This document shows positions 1 to 3,901 of a stretch of 5,020 nt of DNA, piece by piece. Every line of letters starts with the position of its first letter. The first letter of the stretch is position 1. Location: the NCBI GenBank assembly GCA_030639305.1, contig DAOWCY010000324.1, positions 1 through 5,020 on the forward strand. Reading direction: 5' to 3'. The notes beneath the pieces were generated by a model. The model saw only the letters and a list, made by a program, of their open reading frames with translations, did not search any database and had not been told where the DNA came from. This DNA is from JAGLQA01 sp023135565. Its GTDB lineage: Bacteria; Acidobacteriota; Aminicenantia; UBA2199. Position numbers and translations under genes: made by a program.

Positions 1-103
1 GTTTAATCAAAACTTTTAATTATTTAGAATCAAAGGCGCTCACACGCTGCTTCTTGCGGCGCAGCCGCTTATAGGCTCCCCACGCAGTGGGGCTTTTGAA
101 AAA
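1..103 (-). repeat. Hairpin repeat unit 1
   Basis: Bases 1-57 recur at 104-160 with a single mismatch (A18 versus G121). The unit continues with a 5-bp hairpin (56-60 with 64-68, loop GCA) and a second hairpin (CCCCAC 78-83 with GTGGGG 87-92, loop GCA) followed by CTTTTG. The second hairpin plus the short T-run resembles a weak terminator. Bases 93-146, spanning the junction with unit 2, are the reverse complement of 1038-1091 (49 of 54 identical), so this belongs to the dispersed repeat family seen again at 1066 and 4768. Its family orientation is the minus strand, the same as gene A. It may continue to the left of the window. Confidence 0.9.
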
Positions 104-195
104 GTTTAATCAAAACTTTTGATTATTTAGAATCAAAGGCGCTCACACGCTGCTTCTTGCTGCGAAGCAGCTTATAGCCCCCCCACGCGAGTGGC
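104..195 (-). repeat. Hairpin repeat unit 2
   Basis: This is the second copy of the unit starting at base 1 (offset 103). The first hairpin is GCTGC (159-163), loop GAA, GCAGC (167-171). Compared with unit 1 the middle pair changes from G-C to T-A, so pairing is kept while the sequence changes. A second short hairpin, CCAC 183-186 with GTGG 191-194, has a GCGA loop, which fits the GNRA class. No coding potential is seen. Confidence 0.88.
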
Positions 196-232
196 GCGAA
201 GCAGCTAATCGCCTCCCCGTGCGCACAGAGGG
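196..232 (-). repeat. Degenerate hairpin repeat unit 3
   Basis: GCGAAGCAGCTAATCGCC at 196-213 matches GCGAAGCAGCTTATAGCC in unit 2 (162-179), with a CCCC run soon after. A self-complementary GTGCGCAC (219-226) lies inside a CCTC/GAGG closing stem, so the two-hairpin layout is partly kept. It appears to be a shortened third unit lacking the 57-bp 5' part. Confidence 0.6.
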
Positions 233-269
233 CTGGAAAATGCCGGGATAGAAATCGACAACCGGGAAC

Positions 270-293
270 AATGCTGCGGCCAGCCGCAGCATT
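270..293 (-). terminator. Terminator hairpin after gene A
   Basis: A perfect 11-bp inverted repeat (270-280 with 283-293, two bases between) starts 5 bases past the stop codon of gene A on the minus strand. The minus-strand sequence after the stem is GTTCCC, so the U-tract is short. On the plus strand the stem is followed by TTGCCTTA. It may work in both directions, but its place right after the stop codon fits termination of gene A. Confidence 0.8.
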
Positions 294-298
294 TTGCC

Positions 299-775
299 TT
301 AGTCATCGAGAATGATTTTGAAATATTCGTTGAATGACAGCATCGGTTTTTTTGCGGTTTTTGAGTAACGCTTATCGCTGCTTTTATTTTTTTGTGTTAC
401 ATAATTTAAAATATGTTCAGTCAATATTAGAACCCCAATTTCGTCGATTTGTTCTATTTTGCTTATTAAATCTTTAGCCGCGCTGTCGTTTATCGCGGTA
501 AAGAATTTCGCATTGTCGATAATATTACACAACTGGTTTTTTGACTCGATAAAATCGGGGGTACTTGTCCCAGCGCCTAAAATCTTAATTAATGAATTTA
601 TGTTTTCTTTTTTTAACTTGATTTTCTCTAATACGATTTTCTTTAGATATGGATATATGTGACCCGCTCTTTGAACACCTAAAGACATCGTATGATAGTA
701 CGAATCATAATGCTGAAAAACAAGCTCGTCACTTACTCGTATCGTTCCGACTGTCAGGTTTAGAGATTTACTCAT
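299..775 (-). CDS. Gene A: hypothetical protein, 158 aa
   Basis: I do not recognise this protein. The start is well supported: ATG at 775-773 is preceded on the minus strand by AGGAGG (781-786) at 5-nt spacing, and the TAA stop at 301-299 is followed at once by a hairpin. The product looks soluble, with no signal peptide or membrane segment. Residues 1-25 look beta-rich. Residues 40-65 and 100-127 look helical and charged. Residues 128-143 form a strongly basic stretch (KNKSSDKR, KTAKK) ahead of a short acidic C-terminus (ILDD). A basic tail suggests nucleic-acid contact, but that is only inference. It is lower in GC than the flanking repeats. Its promoter region shares three sequence blocks with that of the ArdC-like cluster at 2410-4740, which hints at a related function or shared control. 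A phage or plasmid accessory protein is the likeliest class. Confidence 0.8.
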   Translation of the reverse strand: MSKSLNLTVGTIRVSDELVFQHYDSYYHTMSLGVQRAGHIYPYLKKIVLEKIKLKKENINSLIKILGAGTSTPDFIESKNQLCNIIDNAKFFTAINDSAAKDLISKIEQIDEIGVLILTEHILNYVTQKNKSSDKRYSKTAKKPMLSFNEYFKIILDD

Positions 776-793
776 AGTTGCCTCCTAGAATTC

Positions 794-912
794 TATAGCA
801 ATTTTAATGCCAACCCGTTGCAATATTGTAATTCTGTATACTGTTGATAATAAAACGTTTTGAAAAATATCTGATTTTGGGAATTACAATTTTTGTCAAA
901 AGTTGTGACAAA
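794..912 (-). promoter_or_regulatory. Promoter/operator region of gene A
   Basis: Read on the minus strand, three blocks match the region upstream of gene B. Block 1 (912-893) matches 2134-2153 at 18 of 20 bases. Block 2 (855-821) matches 2276-2310 at 28 of 35 bases. Block 3 (813-794) shares TTGGCA, six variable bases and TTGCTAT with 2317-2336. Block 3 contains TGCTATAGA (800-792), which fits an extended -10 element (TGnTATAAT). No good -35 element sits at the normal distance, so block 2 may bind an activator. Start mapping is not possible from sequence alone. Confidence 0.55.
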
Positions 913-924
913 AATTGTTAATTC
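881..924. promoter_or_regulatory. Long inverted repeat (operator-like)
   Basis: GAATTACAATTTTTGTCA (881-898) pairs with 906-924 through 18 bp with one bulged T, around a 7-base centre. The core TTGTCA...TGACAA recurs at 2125-2152 upstream of gene B. The element lies between the minus-strand gene A promoter and the plus-strand promoter at 915-942, and overlaps the -35 of the latter. This is a typical position for an operator controlling divergent transcription. A hairpin in RNA is also possible. Confidence 0.6.
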
Positions 925-942
925 TATTTTTCCCACTATAAT
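915..942 (+). promoter_or_regulatory. Putative plus-strand promoter
   Basis: TTGTTA (915-920), a 16-bp spacer and a perfect TATAAT (937-942) make a good sigma-70-type promoter. Its -35 lies inside the right arm of the inverted repeat 881-924. It points into 950-1130, where there is no credible gene, so its product would be a non-coding or leader RNA beginning near 949. Confidence 0.5.
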
Positions 943-954
943 CCCGGAAATACA

Positions 955-973
955 GGGCGGTAACTTACCGCCC
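955..973. other. GC-rich palindrome
   Basis: GGGCGGTAA (955-963) and TTACCGCCC (965-973) form a perfect 9-bp inverted repeat around one base. It would sit at the very 5' end of a transcript from the 915-942 promoter. There is no T-run after it, so it is not a classical terminator. It could be a protein-binding palindrome or a 5' stabilising hairpin. Confidence 0.5.
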
Positions 974-1037
974 CCCGGTGATAAACTAAGTTCACCTCGC
1001 CCGGAAACGATGAAATAACCCCCGGCAGGGGCAGCGG

Positions 1038-1130
1038 GTGAGCGCTTTTGCTTTTAAATAATCAGAAGTTTTGATCAAACTTTTTCAAAAGTTTGGCCCC
1101 CGGCAGGGCCGCCGGAGGCAAAGTAATTTC
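1038..1130 (+). repeat. Dispersed repeat, copy 1 of 65-bp core
   Basis: Bases 1066-1130 are identical, base for base, to 4768-4832 (65 bp). Bases 1038-1091 match the reverse complement of 93-146 at 49 of 54 positions. Within the core, 1066-1074 can pair with 1075-1082, and 1077-1084 can pair with 1087-1094. These use the same bases, so only one can form. Likewise GGCCC 1095-1099 pairs with 1106-1110, while CCGGC 1100-1104 pairs with 1111-1115. It has the look of a dispersed extragenic repeat rather than an insertion sequence, because it has no transposase or target duplication. Confidence 0.92.
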
Positions 1131-1170
1131 GTCGTAGGTCGATATGATGATGCCGGTAGTGTATTCGTGT

Positions 1171-1331
1171 CTGCCACTTTCCGCCACTTTTCGCCACCCG
1201 CTGGTACGATCCTGCCACCTGCCGCCGCAACTTGATTTTTTTTTATTTGGGGCCCGCCACTTCTTGCCACTTTTGACCACTTTCCGCCACCACCACGACA
1301 CCGCCTGCCACTTTTCGCCACCTCTCGCCAC
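1171..1331. repeat. Helically phased GCCAC motif array
   Basis: GCCAC occurs at 1173, 1183, 1193, 1214, 1256, 1266, 1286, 1307, 1317 and 1327, with a variant ACCAC at 1276. The steps are 10, 10, 21, 42, 10, 10, 10, 21, 10 and 10 bp, that is one, two or four turns of B-DNA, and most copies continue as GCCACTT or GCCACC. A T-run with TTTATTTGGGGC (1236-1252) interrupts the array. It could be an array of protein-binding sites on one DNA face, or a decaying 10-bp tandem repeat. ORFs with WRKV-like repeats on the minus strand are a by-product of it. Confidence 0.75.
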
Positions 1332-1530
1332 CCGCATCAATAAAGGGTTTTGCCCCCATCCAAAGCCACGTACCTGGGAACTTATCGGGGCTTAGTTTTG
1401 CATGATTTGTTTTTGTATGTTTCGGAACGCCCCGGTTTATCGATACCGCCGCGGGCGAAATAGATTTGTTTTCTTTTTTCCTGCTTCCCCAGGACGAGCA
1501 TTACGGCCAGCTTATAGATTTTTTAATATT
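1332..1530. other. Intergenic, no gene seen
   Basis: Short open frames here have no ribosome binding site and translate to low-complexity, Arg/Phe-rich peptides. GC-rich patches (for example around 1440-1460) alternate with T-rich runs. The right part, about 1475-1530, may weakly extend the left arm of the inverted repeat that starts at 1531, since CTGG and GGGGAA patches recur beyond its right arm, but the match is poor. Confidence 0.5.
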
Positions 1531-1812
1531 CAAATTTTTTTTACTTATTTGGGGCTTAAGAACGATATTACGGCTTCCTGGACCCGTCAACAGTACATAA
1601 AAATTTTTTTTTTGCTAAAGATTTTCGTCACATCGCCGCCGCCAGCTTTGATGTAAAAAAAACGACGGGCAGGCGGCGGCGATGCAATGAAAAAATTTAT
1701 AATTAAAAAAAAAATTTTTACGCAGGCAAAAAAAATCGCTGCCTGCGCTGTTGACTGAACCCGGAAGCCGCAATTTTTTCCAGTTAAGCCCCAAATAAGG
1801 AAAAAAATTTTG
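1531..1812. repeat. Large branched inverted repeat (~280 bp)
   Basis: Nested arms fold the whole segment back on itself. The outer arms are 1531-1593 and 1748-1812, imperfect and clearly related (TTAAGCCCCAAATAA against its complement). The middle arms are 1598-1613 and 1705-1720: T A5 T10 against A10 T5 A, a perfect 16 bp. The inner arms are CATCGCCGCCGCC 1631-1643 and 1672-1684, a perfect 13 bp, and pairing extends with some mismatches back to about 1616/1699. The apical loop is 28 bases. A side hairpin, CGCAGGCA 1721-1728 with 1740-1747, branches off the right arm. No ORF is convincing. It could be a structured RNA, a foldback or MITE-like element, or the trace of an inverted duplication. 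No target-site duplication is visible. Confidence 0.75.
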
Positions 1813-1862
1813 CTGGAGGAAATCGAAAACAAAACGCCTGCCGGGGAACGGGCGAACCTGAA

Positions 1863-1948
1863 CAACGACCACCGGGTACCCCGGAGACTGTAAAAAAATC
1901 ACTTGCCGGGAATCGACGAGCCGGGGCAACGACCACCGGGGCACCCCG
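1863..1948. repeat. Direct repeat pair, 21/22 bp
   Basis: CAACGACCACCGGG at 1863-1876 recurs at 1927-1940, and each copy continues into an ACCCCG-ending tail (to 1883 and 1948). The spacing is 64 bp. The tails are partly self-complementary (CCGGG with CCCGG at 1872-1884). The second copy ends in GGCACCCCG, which reappears at 4937-4945. Purpose unknown; there is no gene here. Confidence 0.65.
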
Positions 1949-2017
1949 TAAACCGAGAAAAAAGAAGAGCGCCCGCAGCCGTAAACACCCACAGCCTGAC
2001 CGCCGCCGTCCCCAACG

Positions 2018-2071
2018 CCTACCCCAAACCTAAAACCCAAAAACCTATAAAAAACAAACCTTCACCATCTC
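2018..2071. other. C/A-rich tract without G
   Basis: There is no G on the plus strand for 54 bases, and few T. A similar tract lies at 4946-5020, and both follow a GGCACCCCG motif and TAAACC (1940-1955 and 4937-4953). Such strand asymmetry can mark a single-stranded protein-binding region, a rho-utilisation-like RNA on the C-rich strand, or simply repeat ancestry. Bases 2072-2124 show nothing recognisable. Confidence 0.55.
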
Positions 2072-2124
2072 GAAAGGATTAACCGGCAAAGAAAACCCCG
2101 TCAAAAGAAGTATATTGAAAAAGA

Positions 2125-2141
2125 GTGACAAAATTTGTCAC
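2125..2141. promoter_or_regulatory. GTGACAAA/TTTGTCAC palindrome
   Basis: An 8-bp perfect inverted repeat (GTGACAAA 2125-2132, TTTGTCAC 2134-2141) surrounds one base. It overlaps block 1 of the gene B upstream region and shares TTGTCA/TGACAA half-sites with the inverted repeat at 881-924. It is a plausible dimeric regulator site. Confidence 0.55.
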
Positions 2142-2336
2142 CAATTTTGACAATTTTTGTTAGCCTTGAAACCCTTTACTGACAAGGCTTTTGGCGCCCC
2201 GAAACCGCCTAAAAGTTGCAAAAATGCAACTTTTTGTCACTGCTTTATTTTGGGTATTTCAATCTCCTGTAAACCCTTTATTATCAACGGTTTTCCAAAT
2301 TACAATAATGTAATTATTGGCACCGAACTTGCTATG
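2134..2336 (+). promoter_or_regulatory. Promoter/operator region of the gene B-E cluster
   Basis: Three blocks are shared with the gene A promoter region: 2134-2153, 2276-2310 and 2317-2336. Block 2 includes a palindrome, AATTACA 2298-2304 with TGTAATT 2309-2315. Block 3 has TTGGCA (2317-2322) and TTGCTATG (2329-2336), followed by TATATAG. The likely promoter is either an extended -10 TGCTATGTA (2331-2339) or TTGGCA with TATAGC at 16 bp; I cannot decide. Between blocks 1 and 2 there are about 85 more bases than in gene A. Within them TTTGTCAC (2233-2240) and AAACCCTTTA (2169, again 2271) repeat at about 100-bp offset, which suggests a degenerate duplication of the control region. Confidence 0.55.
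2211..2235 (+). terminator. Terminator-like hairpin in the gene B upstream region
   Basis: AAAAGTTGCA (2211-2220) and TGCAACTTTT (2225-2234) form a perfect 10-bp stem with an AAAA loop, and the T's continue to 2235 (TTTTTG). A second, weaker stem, AGCCTTG 2162-2168 with CAAGGCT 2183-2189 followed by TTT, lies just before it. Both sit upstream of the likely gene B start, so they could stop transcription arriving from the left. The A/T-rich stem makes its strength uncertain, and an operator role is equally possible. Confidence 0.4.
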
Positions 2337-2359
2337 TATATAGCGAGGTAAACAGAAAA

Positions 2360-2425
2360 ATGAACACAAAAGAAAAGATTAACATTTCATTACAGGAGGA
2401 TATAATAAAATGGATGAAAGATTAA
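2360..2425 (+). CDS. Possible 21-aa leader ORF, ribbon-helix-helix-like
   Basis: ATG at 2360 is preceded by GCGAGG (2343-2348) and runs 21 codons to TAA at 2423-2425, overlapping the first 16 bases of gene B in another frame. The peptide includes INISLQEDIIKWMKD, which resembles the beta strand and first helix of ribbon-helix-helix (CopG/Arc-type) proteins (compare INISLPEDLL-type starts). It is far too short for a full domain. It is either a truncated remnant of a small DNA-binding antitoxin or regulator, or a leader peptide that couples translation to gene B, whose AGGAGG lies inside this ORF. The ribosome binding site spacing is acceptable but long. It may be chance. Confidence 0.35.
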   Translation: MNTKEKINISLQEDIIKWMKD

Positions 2426-2646
2426 AAGACCTAAACCTTTTAGTGCTGTATCTCAGCGGTTGGGAGGAAGACTCCCGCAAAAACCCGGGACAGAAACTTT
2501 TCAGGTCCTGGAAAGGGTATCCTTTCGAGATACTCAACGAGTTTGAACAAAGGCAATTGATTACCCAGCACTGGAAATCTAAAAGCGTAGTTTTTACGGA
2601 AGCGGGGAAGCGCCGAGCCGAGGAGCTTATGCGCAAGTATTTCTAA
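2410..2646 (+). CDS. Gene B: DUF6429-like small protein, 78 aa
   Basis: The start ATG at 2410 has AGGAGG at 2394-2399. The pattern LYLSGWEE (13-20), RSWKGYPFEILNEFEQRQLI (32-51) and KSVVFTEAGKRRAEELM (58-74) matches what I remember of the DUF6429 family: a hydrophobic helix with a WEE motif, a W-K-G-Y/F turn, then a KSVxxTxxG strand-helix end. The shape suggests a compact winged-helix-like fold, but its molecular function is not established. It is close to the usual length for that family, so probably complete. It is the first full gene of the cluster, separated from gene C by a hairpin with a T-run. A role as a small regulator or accessory to the ArdC-like proteins is inference from position only. 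Confidence 0.8.
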   Translation: MDERLKDLNLLVLYLSGWEEDSRKNPGQKLFRSWKGYPFEILNEFEQRQLITQHWKSKSVVFTEAGKRRAEELMRKYF

Positions 2647-2658
2647 AATTGTCTTATC

Positions 2659-2693
2659 GCCGGGGACGCAGTCCGCGTCCCCCGGTGTTTTTT
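2659..2693 (+). terminator. Terminator or attenuator between genes B and C
   Basis: CCGGGGACGC (2660-2669) pairs with GCGTCCCCCGG (2675-2685) with one bulged C and an AGTCC loop, then TGTTTTTTC follows. This is a good intrinsic terminator. It lies 13 bases after the gene B stop and just before the gene C ribosome binding site, with no clear promoter between. Genes C-E would then depend on read-through, making this a likely point of partial termination. Confidence 0.8.
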
Positions 2694-2712
2694 CATTAAG
2701 GAGAAAAACAAA

Positions 2713-3639
2713 ATGAATAATTTAAAAGACGCTTATCAACTAATTACCGATACCATTATAAAAAGCCTTGAACAAGGCGTCATCCCCTGGCGGAAAAGCT
2801 GGAGCTATTTCGGCCCCGGAGCCTATCAAAAGAACCTTCTAACAAAGAAAAACTATCGAGGTATAAACAGTCTTTTACTAATGGCGACCTCATTATTAGC
2901 AAAATATTCTTCTCCTTTCTGGTTGACCTTCAATCAATGTAAAAATCTCGGCGGATATGTAAAAAAAGGGGCTAAGTCTACACCCATAGCTTTTTGGAAA
3001 TTCTTTGAAAAAGTTCTAAAAAAAGAAGATGCCGACGACCTGCAAAACTGGAGTCCATACGAAATTCAAAGAGGAGAAAAAGTCATTAGTGGAAAACCTC
3101 TTTTAAAGTACTACCGGGTTTTTAATATAGACCAAACCGAAGGAATACCGGCGGCAAAAATCCCGGCCCCACCGGAGAACAAAAATAATCCGATCCAATC
3201 GGCTGAAAGCCTACTAAAAAAATACAAAACGATGCCCCCCATAAATAAAGGAGAACCGGCCTACAACCCTAAAGATGATATTATTAAAATGCCTGATATT
3301 GGGGATTTCGATTCATCCGAGGAGTATTACTCCGTACTTTTCCATGAATCTATTCACAGCACCGGCCACAAATCCCGGTTAAACCGTGATGGTATAACAA
3401 AATTAATCATATTCGGTTCTCATCAATACTCTAAAGAAGAACTGGTTGCGGAGATAGGAGCTTGTTTTTTAAATTTAGAAGCCGGGATCAAAGAAAAAAA
3501 ACTTGACATTTCCGCCGCATATATTAAAAGCTGGTTGGAAGAATTAAAAAACGATCCGAAATTTATTGTTTTTGCCGCATCCCAGGCGCAAAAGGCAGTT
3601 GATTACATTTTGGGTTTAGAGCAGGAAAACTTAAAATAG
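2713..3639 (+). CDS. Gene C: ArdC-like antirestriction protein, intact zincin motif, 308 aa
   Basis: This is an ArdC-family protein of normal length (about 300 aa). The N-terminal ssDNA-binding domain (ArdC N-terminal / DUF1738 type) covers about residues 5-145: GVIPWRKSW (22-30), YRGINSLLL (48-56), FWLTFNQCKNLGGYVKKG (69-86), TPIAFW (90-95) and YYRVFNIDQTEGIP (133-146). A Pro-rich linker follows. The C-terminal metallopeptidase-like domain covers about 180-300, with HESIHSTGH at 211-219 (H211, E212 and H215, the HExxH zincin motif), SRLNR (221-225) and EELVAEIGA (242-250), where an acidic residue could be the third metal ligand. ArdC of IncW plasmid pSa binds single-stranded DNA and protects it from restriction during entry; a similar cytoplasmic role is inferred here. 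AAGGAG at 2698-2703 supports the start. Gene D begins 10 bases downstream, so they are very probably co-transcribed. A metal-dependent protease activity is possible but unproven. Confidence 0.93.
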   Translation: MNNLKDAYQLITDTIIKSLEQGVIPWRKSWSYFGPGAYQKNLLTKKNYRGINSLLLMATSLLAKYSSPFWLTFNQCKNLGGYVKKGAKSTPIAFWKFFEKVLKKEDADDLQNWSPYEIQRGEKVISGKPLLKYYRVFNIDQTEGIPAAKIPAPPENKNNPIQSAESLLKKYKTMPPINKGEPAYNPKDDIIKMPDIGDFDSSEEYYSVLFHESIHSTGHKSRLNRDGITKLIIFGSHQYSKEELVAEIGACFLNLEAGIKEKKLDISAAYIKSWLEELKNDPKFIVFAASQAQKAVDYILGLEQENLK

Positions 3640-3649
3640 CGAGAGTTAA

Positions 3650-3901
3650 ATGACGGCTGATACCGAGACAAAACTAAATCGCCTTATTACGCACATAAGA
3701 AAAGGTGATGTTAAATTTGTTATCGGTATAGAAATAGACGGAGATAGGCACTTTATGAAATCAGATTTTTCCGCCTCTTTAATCGGGTTTTGTTACCGAT
3801 CAGCTTTAAAAGAAGAAAGACCACAAGAATTAAGTTCACAAGTTTTACCTTTCCCTGAATTTTGGGAGAGTGTAAAAACAAGAAACGAGGTACGAAAATG
3901 A
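3650..3901 (+). CDS. Gene D: hypothetical protein, 83 aa
   Basis: I do not recognise it. It starts 10 bases after gene C with GAGAG at 3641-3645 (short 4-base spacing), and its TGA overlaps the ATG of gene E (ATGA at 3898-3901). Such packing between two ArdC-like genes strongly suggests a real, translationally coupled gene. The sequence is soluble-looking: a helix at about 5-17, a strand-like VKFVIGIEIDGDRHFM (21-36), a helix around 42-55 containing SLIGFCYRSALKEE, then a Pro-containing tail with FPEFWESVK (68-76) and a basic end. No metal motif, membrane segment or signal peptide is seen. It may be a partner of one or both ArdC-like proteins; that is inference from order only. Confidence 0.75.
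   Translation: MTADTETKLNRLITHIRKGDVKFVIGIEIDGDRHFMKSDFSASLIGFCYRSALKEERPQELSSQVLPFPEFWESVKTRNEVRK

Noticed and set aside
459..662. Plus-strand 67-aa ORF inside gene A
   Set aside because: It is antisense to gene A, which has the better ribosome binding site, terminator and promoter; no start signal is seen.
1171..1331. CRISPR array
   Set aside because: The repeated unit is about 5-8 bases at 10-bp steps, with no spacers of constant length and no cas genes.
1062..1340. Minus-strand ORFs (1062-1340, 1085-1321) and a plus-strand ORF (1144-1395)
   Set aside because: They are open only because the 10-bp motif array and the repeat keep frames free of stops. Their ends are the translated 65-bp repeat (the same C-terminal peptide appears near 4768), and none has a ribosome binding site.
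1531..1812. Insertion sequence or MITE with defined ends
   Set aside because: No transposase, no flanking target duplication and no sharp terminal repeat ends could be seen, so it is reported only as an inverted repeat.
1402..2040. ORFs at 1402-1656, 1587-1865 and 1615-2040
   Set aside because: They lie in the large inverted repeat and GC-rich repeats. The proteins are Phe/Lys homopolymer- or Gly/Val-rich low complexity, and similar peptides read from both arms simply reflect the inverted repeat.
2157..2351. 64-aa plus-strand ORF starting with TTG
   Set aside because: It covers the shared promoter blocks and two hairpins, has no ribosome binding site and ends inside the gene B leader. The regulatory reading explains the conservation better.
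2379..2636. Minus-strand 85-aa ORF over gene B, and the minus ORF at 4183-4461 over gene E
   Set aside because: Antisense shadows of genes B and E, without ribosome binding sites.
3862..3897. Upstream TTG start for gene E (12 extra residues)
   Set aside because: The ATG at 3898 has GAGG at 7-nt spacing and the common ATGA overlap with gene D; the extra residues do not belong to the ArdC pattern.
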